Positions 59,178 to 64,000 of a stretch of 64,000 nt of DNA are shown here, in pieces. A program made the translations under genes and the position numbers. Under the pieces are notes generated by a model. The model made no database searches. It had not been told where the DNA came from and saw nothing but the letters and a program-made list of their open reading frames with translations. Each line of letters opens with the position of its first letter. Position 1 is the stretch's first letter. The DNA comes from Rotaria sp. Silwood1 (lineage: Eukaryota; Rotifera; Eurotatoria; Philodinida; Philodinidae), in assembly GCA_905250075.1 (NCBI GenBank), contig CAJNOP010000220.1, positions 7,434 through 71,433 of the forward strand. The letters are read 5' to 3'.

Positions 59178-60228
59178 GTGAGTAAAATTAGAGATCTGAT
59201 CAAATTAAAAGCGATATAAGATTAATTACAAATCGATTAAGAGCGATGCAAATCGGTGGAGGTCAGTTGAAGATTTTTTTCATGGATAACAAACAGAAAT
59301 CAAATATAATCAATTTTTTTATTGAATTTTAATCGATTAGAATCAAAATAATCAATAAAGTTTTGATTTTTAATCATTTTTTATTCGCTTTAAATATGAT
59401 AATACCCATAATTTTTTATATAGCAGTGTGATATTCTCTTTGCATAACACAACATTCATTATTCAAAAGTATAAAATCATGACCAAGATTATAACCAGCT
59501 GAAAAATCAAAAGAAGTAAATGCTTGATAAATAATAGATGCGGTTTTTATGTTGATTGGGAATATCCAGCACATGATGAATATATTTTACTCCAAATATC
59601 CGCTCTTCGATTACTATATTTCTAGCTTTCACTAAGTGTTCGACCAATAATACTTAATAGTATTGAGACAAAAATAAAGAAGTACCGTAAAAGAGACATA
59701 CTTGATTAATATTTGACTTTCGTTAGATATTCAATCAGATCAGCAAGATTTTATCACTGAATTAGCTTGATTATTTTATGCCAGAGAAAATAATTGAAAC
59801 AAAAGACAAAACAAGAGAAAAAGACGCCATGTTACTTATTTGTCGACTTTTGATTGCTCTAAATGAAGTTCTACTTTTTTTCGCATGGGAAAAAATATCA
59901 ATTATTTAATCAATGTAAATCAGTTGTTTTATTCTAGTACGATGACATATAGTTATACAAGAGTGAATTTCGTTTTCATTGATAAAAGAAAAATATGTAA
60001 GATGGAATATTCTTTGATAAAAACTAAGGATGGTTCATTTAGGTTATATATGACATTAGTAATACTGTCGATTTGAACCATGGCAGACATTTCTCATGAG
60101 GATTTTCAATAATATTGCACTTATATCAAACTAGAAAACACCATTTGCATTCAATAAAGGACTGATCAATTGTTTATCACATCGATCGATTTATTTATTG
60201 TTCCTGGTCAAACTATTTTTACATGCCA
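59178..60228. other. AT-rich intergenic DNA
   Basis: AATCGATT-like motifs are frequent near 59220-59360. No gene was recognised. Confidence 0.4.
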
Positions 60229-60302
60229 GAGTGTGGTTGTGGATCATTATTTCCTTCAGATCAGCACTCACACTCACAGCCTTTCACACAGATACTCATC
60301 CC
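60229..60302. repeat. Telomere-like G-arm/C-arm element
   Basis: GAGTGTGGTTGTGG, a spacer with TTTCCTTCAGATC, then AGCACTCACACTCACAGCC. Confidence 0.6.
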
Positions 60303-60740
60303 GCTCAAACTAGGGTATAAATATATTTCTACAACAGCTGGATAACGTGCGATTGGAATTTTGGAGAAGAAAACTGGATTGGAGGCTGAATGATGCATGG
60401 TCTCTTAATGATTGGAAAGATTGCCATTGAATTATAATATAGAAACCTGTTCAGAAATTTTGCCTAAAAACGACTTTGAAAATATATTACTTATAATGAA
60501 GCAGTATATTCGATCGAAGTATATAGTTTGTATGGACAACTGATTCGTAGAACGTGCTTCATATCATGCAAGCGATCTTTTCAATATAAAACGTGAAAAA
60601 CAAAAAATAACTTCGAGCTCTAACGAGCAAGAATATTTGACAACAATTTGAAAACTTCTCATCATCTTGAAGACATCTTCACTGGATTAAATAAAAAACA
60701 GAGTATGGAAAACTAAGCGAAAAATCAATTAGATGATGGT
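60303..60740. other. AT-rich intergenic DNA
   Basis: No feature recognised. Confidence 0.35.
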
Positions 60741-60784
60741 TCGGTGTAGATGTAACTTGTTTTGCTCGTGAACACCCACACTCT
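60741..60784. repeat. Short telomere-like G-arm/C-arm element
   Basis: TCGGTGTAGATGTAAC, a short spacer, then GAACACCCACACTC. Confidence 0.5.
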
Positions 60785-61146
60785 TTTTCTTTTTGATAAT
60801 ACCACAAATCCCTCTAGATACTTTTGAATTACAGTATATTCATACGATTGTATGATCGGTAGACTATCTTTCTTTACAATAAAGCATTATGATACAAGAA
60901 TGTACTACTATGAAAGCTCTAGAGTTGCACTCTCTTTTACTAGTTTTATTGGAAATGATTTGATTTTTGTAGTATGCTTTCAATGAAAATAACAGTTGTC
61001 TTTTCCAGTTCTCACTGTGAGCAACCATAACAACCTACAGTCTTTCAAAACAGATGAATGCACTAAAAAATCGTATCATTGTGACTTTGATCTCAATATA
61101 GCATTAATTTATCGCCAGCTGATTTCATAATAGAAGACAGAAGCTT

Positions 61147-61291
61147 TAAAAGTACTTTTTAAAGCTGACATAGATGTGGGATGTGGGTTGAGATACGATG
61201 AACACCCACACTCAACTATAAAAGTGCTTTTTGAAATTATGCTAGGGTTGCGGGTGAAAATCTAATTTTTAACAATATTCACCCACATCCC
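61147..61291. repeat. Tandem duplication of a telomere-like element with its flank
   Basis: Two consecutive units of about 70-75 bp begin TTAAAAGTACTTTTTAAA and ATAAAAGTGCTTTTTGAAA. Each continues with a G arm (AGATGTGGGATGTGGG; GCTAGGGTTGCGGG) and ends with a C arm (AACACCCACACTC; TTCACCCACATCCCG). The flanking sequence was copied together with the telomere-like core. Confidence 0.65.
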
Positions 61292-61299
61292 GTTTTTTA

Positions 61300-62710
61300 C
61301 TTTTCTCAAGTTGTACGAGTCAAACCATTAGGCGTATTTCGAACAAGCGTTGACTGGTTTTCATTTTTTTTGTCTGCAGAGTTACTAGTACTGTGGATCG
61401 TTTGATGTTGTTTTGACTTGTCCATTTATCGCCAGCTTGTACTGTCGGTAAAAAAAAGTGACATTAAATCTGATGGTGGTCATGTATAGATCTTTTCAAG
61501 CAATAATGTTATAATCGGTTTAGCTAGACAATCAGATAATGCGCATTTTTCGACGATAATTTATCGATTTCGTAGATTTGAATGTCACACAGGCAAGTAC
61601 ATATTTTCCATTAAAAATTCTAGTAGCAATCTTTTCGAATAAGGCATCAATGCCAATCATTTGAAATATATCAAGTCAGCATTGATATTTTAGTTGCGCT
61701 AGTCGTTGATAAAAAGCGGTAATGTTTGCATGACGACCACATTGATAAGAAGTGATGATTTGTGGATGAGTATTAGCAATTGATATATCGCCTTTCAACG
61801 TGATTTGTTTGCCTTTCTCATCGGCCGCAGTCGGCTGAAGAAAGAGCAAATTATTAATTTGTGGTATAAGCCAATTCTAATATTGCTCGATAATCATATC
61901 TGTATCAAGTACTAATTGATAGCAGATTCTACCTGGCAGTTCAGTAAATCTTTTCGTTGGCCAATAATTGTCTGCGTTGCATTCGCGATCATAAAAACGA
62001 ATATACAAATATTCGTTAATCATAACATGAAGAGAACCTTCAGAAAGCCATTATTGTTTTTCTATTTGTAAAGATATCAAAAGTTTTCTGTACTGACACA
62101 TAGATGTACTTTACGTAGGTATTTATTCGATCGAGCATAGGAAGTATTCATACAACATATAATAACTTTAACTCCTCGAATGCAAGTATCAATTTTACCA
62201 AACCCTTATTCACTACCAATCATTTGATCTGAATTCATCCAACATGAATAACTTGCTGCTTCTAAAGGATTCTTGAGAGCTTGTTGGGTTCTCCATTGAT
62301 AAGAGAGAAAAAACCGGTGGCACATGTTTGATTTTTATTGAAATATCATCAGGAATAAGGTCACCGGCAGTTACAACTTCTTCTCGAATTATTTTTGCAG
62401 CGTCTTGTCGATCGATCTCTTTTCATCGATTTTACGTGTTATAAATCATTCATTGAGTAGATTCATACATGAATCAGCTTGCAAAGATCACCGTCTCAAT
62501 TCACTTTCGGAATAACCGAAAAAGTTTGTCAAGTAAACGCCAATCATTGTCAACTATTACATGGATTAATTGACATAATTGACATTCCCATTCATTTGGC
62601 ACATTACTCAATGTTTTGATATCGATTCGTTCAACAGTATTTAAACTTGTGCGGTAACATTAGTCAAATTTGTAGCGGCCACATCAACTTGTACATCAAG
62701 ATTAGTTGTC
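61300..62710 (-). pseudogene. Toll/interleukin-1-receptor-domain protein pseudogene
   Basis: Minus-strand pieces in changing frames read FFLSYQWRTQ (62285-62320), CWMNSDQMIGS and GFGKIDTCIRGVKVIICCMNTSYARSNKYLRKVHLCVST, the order of a TIR domain (box 1 SYxW, then the C-W-M-D-x-x-x-M-G and GI-x-x-x-K-V-x-I-x-C-x-T-x-x-Y-x-x-S-x-x-C blocks). After it, INEYLYIRFYDRECNADNYWPTKRFTELPGRICYQLV and a longer C-terminal part (TLKGDISIANTHPQIITSYQCGRHANITAFYQRLAQLKYQC) follow. Stops and shifts are frequent. Intact relatives would be intracellular signalling or NAD-cleaving proteins. I do not recognise the C-terminal region. Confidence 0.55.
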
Positions 62711-62769
62711 TATATGAAAATTAGAAAAATAATATAAATTCGTATTACGATGTATTCATATGAGACAAG

Positions 62770-62819
62770 CGTGTAGGTAGGGGTGGTTGTGGACGTGGGT
62801 TTGAGCTACACCCACACCT
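62770..62819. repeat. Telomere-like G-arm/C-arm element
   Basis: GTGTAGGTAGGGGTGGTTGTGG and GTGGG, then TTTGAGCTACACCCACACC. Confidence 0.65.
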
Positions 62820-63270
62820 TCTGGAAATAAAACTTGAGTACTTTGAACACAATGACACGTACCTCGAGCTGAGAATAATACAATAATTTGTTTTGTGAAT
62901 TAAAAAGAGCACCATTTCAAATGTTGAATCTTGGTCTAAGACTTTATTCGTTAGATTCCTGCACATTTTACTTTCCAGGAGTCTTTATTTCAGAAAAATA
63001 GAAAATACTGTTTCAGAAAAAAGTTAGAAATTTATACTGGGAACTTGATGGATTTTGAAAATATGAATAGGAGAGAAACTGAATGTAGAATAAATCCAAC
63101 AACGTTTCTAGATTATTGGTGAATGGATAATGCATTCTAGATGATTTGGTCATTCATTAGAAAACACGTACATGCAACAGCAAAACATATTCCCATCAAT
63201 ACTTTATTCTTATAATGATGATATTCAAACGAAAAGAAGTACATTTCAAAAGTCAACTGGATTCATTGAG
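62820..63270. other. Intergenic DNA downstream of the TPR gene
   Basis: No feature recognised. Confidence 0.35.
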
Positions 63271-64000
63271 TTATATCTTAAGTTCTTCTGAAAGTCTTTT
63301 AATATTCGATTTCATCTTTCTTAGATTATCATGTTCAGATGAGTGACATTTCGTGAAGATAGCTAATGCTTGTTGATAGTAATCAAGTGCCAACGTAGGT
63401 TTATGAAGCTTTTCGTATATTTCGCCTATATTGGATAAACCATCGCCAATGTCTTCATGATCTGGTTGTAGAACTTTGAGACGCATCATAAAACAGTTCT
63501 GTTCATGTGTGAGAGCGAGTTCATGGTTCCTTCTTGTTTTTTGTACTTGTGACAAACATGTTAGTGCGTGAGCAATGGAAAGATCTTGTCGAAGTGACGT
63601 AGTTTCTTTAATTAATAAACATCTTTCCAAATATTCAATAGCTAGACTGAATTGAGACTCTCGATTCAAGTTAGCAGCGATCCAGTATAGACAATCAGCT
63701 ATTTCAATAGGATCATTGGAAATATATTCTTCGAATATGATCAATGCTTGTTGATAGAAGTCGAGAGATTCGTCATATTCCTCTTGCTTAAACAGAGTAT
63801 GACCAATGTTCTTGAGAGTATTAGCAATTGTGAACTGATCACTAGGTGAGTTAGCTTTGAGAATCGTCAACGCTTCGTGTTGGAATTCGAGAGCCTCATC
63901 ATATTTCTCTTGTTCTTTTAAAGTTTGAGCCATGTTACTCAAACAAATAGCGGTATTCGAATGACTGGGTGAATGCTTCTGGTAAAACATTAGTGCTCGA
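63271..64000 (-). CDS. Kinesin-light-chain-type TPR protein, 3' part (runs off the window)
   Basis: At least 243 codons are open to the right edge, so the start lies outside the window. The visible part is made of five to six TPRs of about 42 residues, with the KLC-like pattern (A)xxLxNIGxxxxxxxxYxxALxxxxxALxI. Examples are TAICLSNMAQTLKEQEKYDEALEFQHEALTI, NTLKNIGHTLFKQEEYDESLDFYQQALII and DGLSNIGEIYEKLHKPTLALDYYQQALAIF. The end is IKRLSEELKI. In bdelloids such repeats often form the C-terminus of ART proteins like the one at 7770-9772; whether an ART domain lies upstream cannot be seen. It presumably acts as a cytosolic protein-interaction scaffold. No breaks in the visible part. Confidence 0.85.
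   Translation of the reverse strand, partial: RALMFYQKHSPSHSNTAICLSNMAQTLKEQEKYDEALEFQHEALTILKANSPSDQFTIANTLKNIGHTLFKQEEYDESLDFYQQALIIFEEYISNDPIEIADCLYWIAANLNRESQFSLAIEYLERCLLIKETTSLRQDLSIAHALTCLSQVQKTRRNHELALTHEQNCFMMRLKVLQPDHEDIGDGLSNIGEIYEKLHKPTLALDYYQQALAIFTKCHSSEHDNLRKMKSNIKRLSEELKI

Noticed and set aside
1..64000. CRISPR array or prokaryotic operon structure
   Set aside because: No direct repeats with unique spacers of suitable size were seen; genes have spliceosomal introns and are widely spaced.

Overview
The window looks like AT-rich, intron-poor chromosomal DNA from a bdelloid rotifer (Adineta/Rotaria type). This rests on protein families and repeats, not on a database search. Features that point there: several arginine ADP-ribosyltransferase (ART) genes combined with TPR or ankyrin repeats; an F-box family with a characteristic start and end; short GT-AG introns (about 50-70 bp); FG-GAP and NHL repeat proteins; many small hAT- and mariner-type elements; and blocks of TGTGGG/CCCACA repeats, the type reported for bdelloid telomeres.

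Layout. 0-13 kb has almost no genes apart from an ART-like/TPR gene (7770-9772, minus). It holds many telomere-like G-arm/C-arm blocks, a 72-bp minisatellite (about 3236-4100), a 570-bp foldback and several miniature transposons. 13-21 kb is a nest of decayed material: a hAT-type miniature element, a broken secreted-protein gene, a 1188-bp non-autonomous hAT with perfect 8-bp target duplication, and an F-box pseudogene hit near its 3' end by an 1881-bp element with CCCATGG ends. 21-33 kb carries an intact seven-exon cationic amino acid transporter, an ankyrin/ART pseudogene interrupted by a second copy of the CCCATGG element (collapsed around a 10-N gap), and an intact small secreted Cys-rich protein. 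33-44 kb has an NHL-repeat pseudogene cut off at a telomere-like block, a mariner with roughly 300-bp terminal inverted repeats, a two-exon PPC/DUF296 gene and a hydroxylysine-kinase-like pseudogene. 44-49 kb has an FG-GAP repeat gene (14 repeats) and an ART gene with a C-terminal membrane anchor. 49.5-51 kb is a near-perfect 1373-bp palindrome. 52-58.5 kb has F-box debris and a decayed glutamate carboxypeptidase II-like gene. 58.5-64 kb again has telomere-like blocks, a decayed Toll/interleukin-1-receptor-domain gene and the 3' part of a TPR gene running off the right edge.

There is no operon or obvious pathway. The genes are independent, many are broken, and the mix of surface/ART/TPR genes, transposons and telomere-like sequence resembles the accessory, subtelomere-like compartments described for bdelloids. 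The best candidate for something undescribed is a dispersed family of imperfect telomere-like palindromes: a G-rich arm, a short spacer often containing GGAGAAGACTCA or a variant, then a C-rich arm. There are about 20 copies here. Two have been entered by transposons, one is tandemly duplicated, one borders a minisatellite and one forms the breakpoint of a gene.
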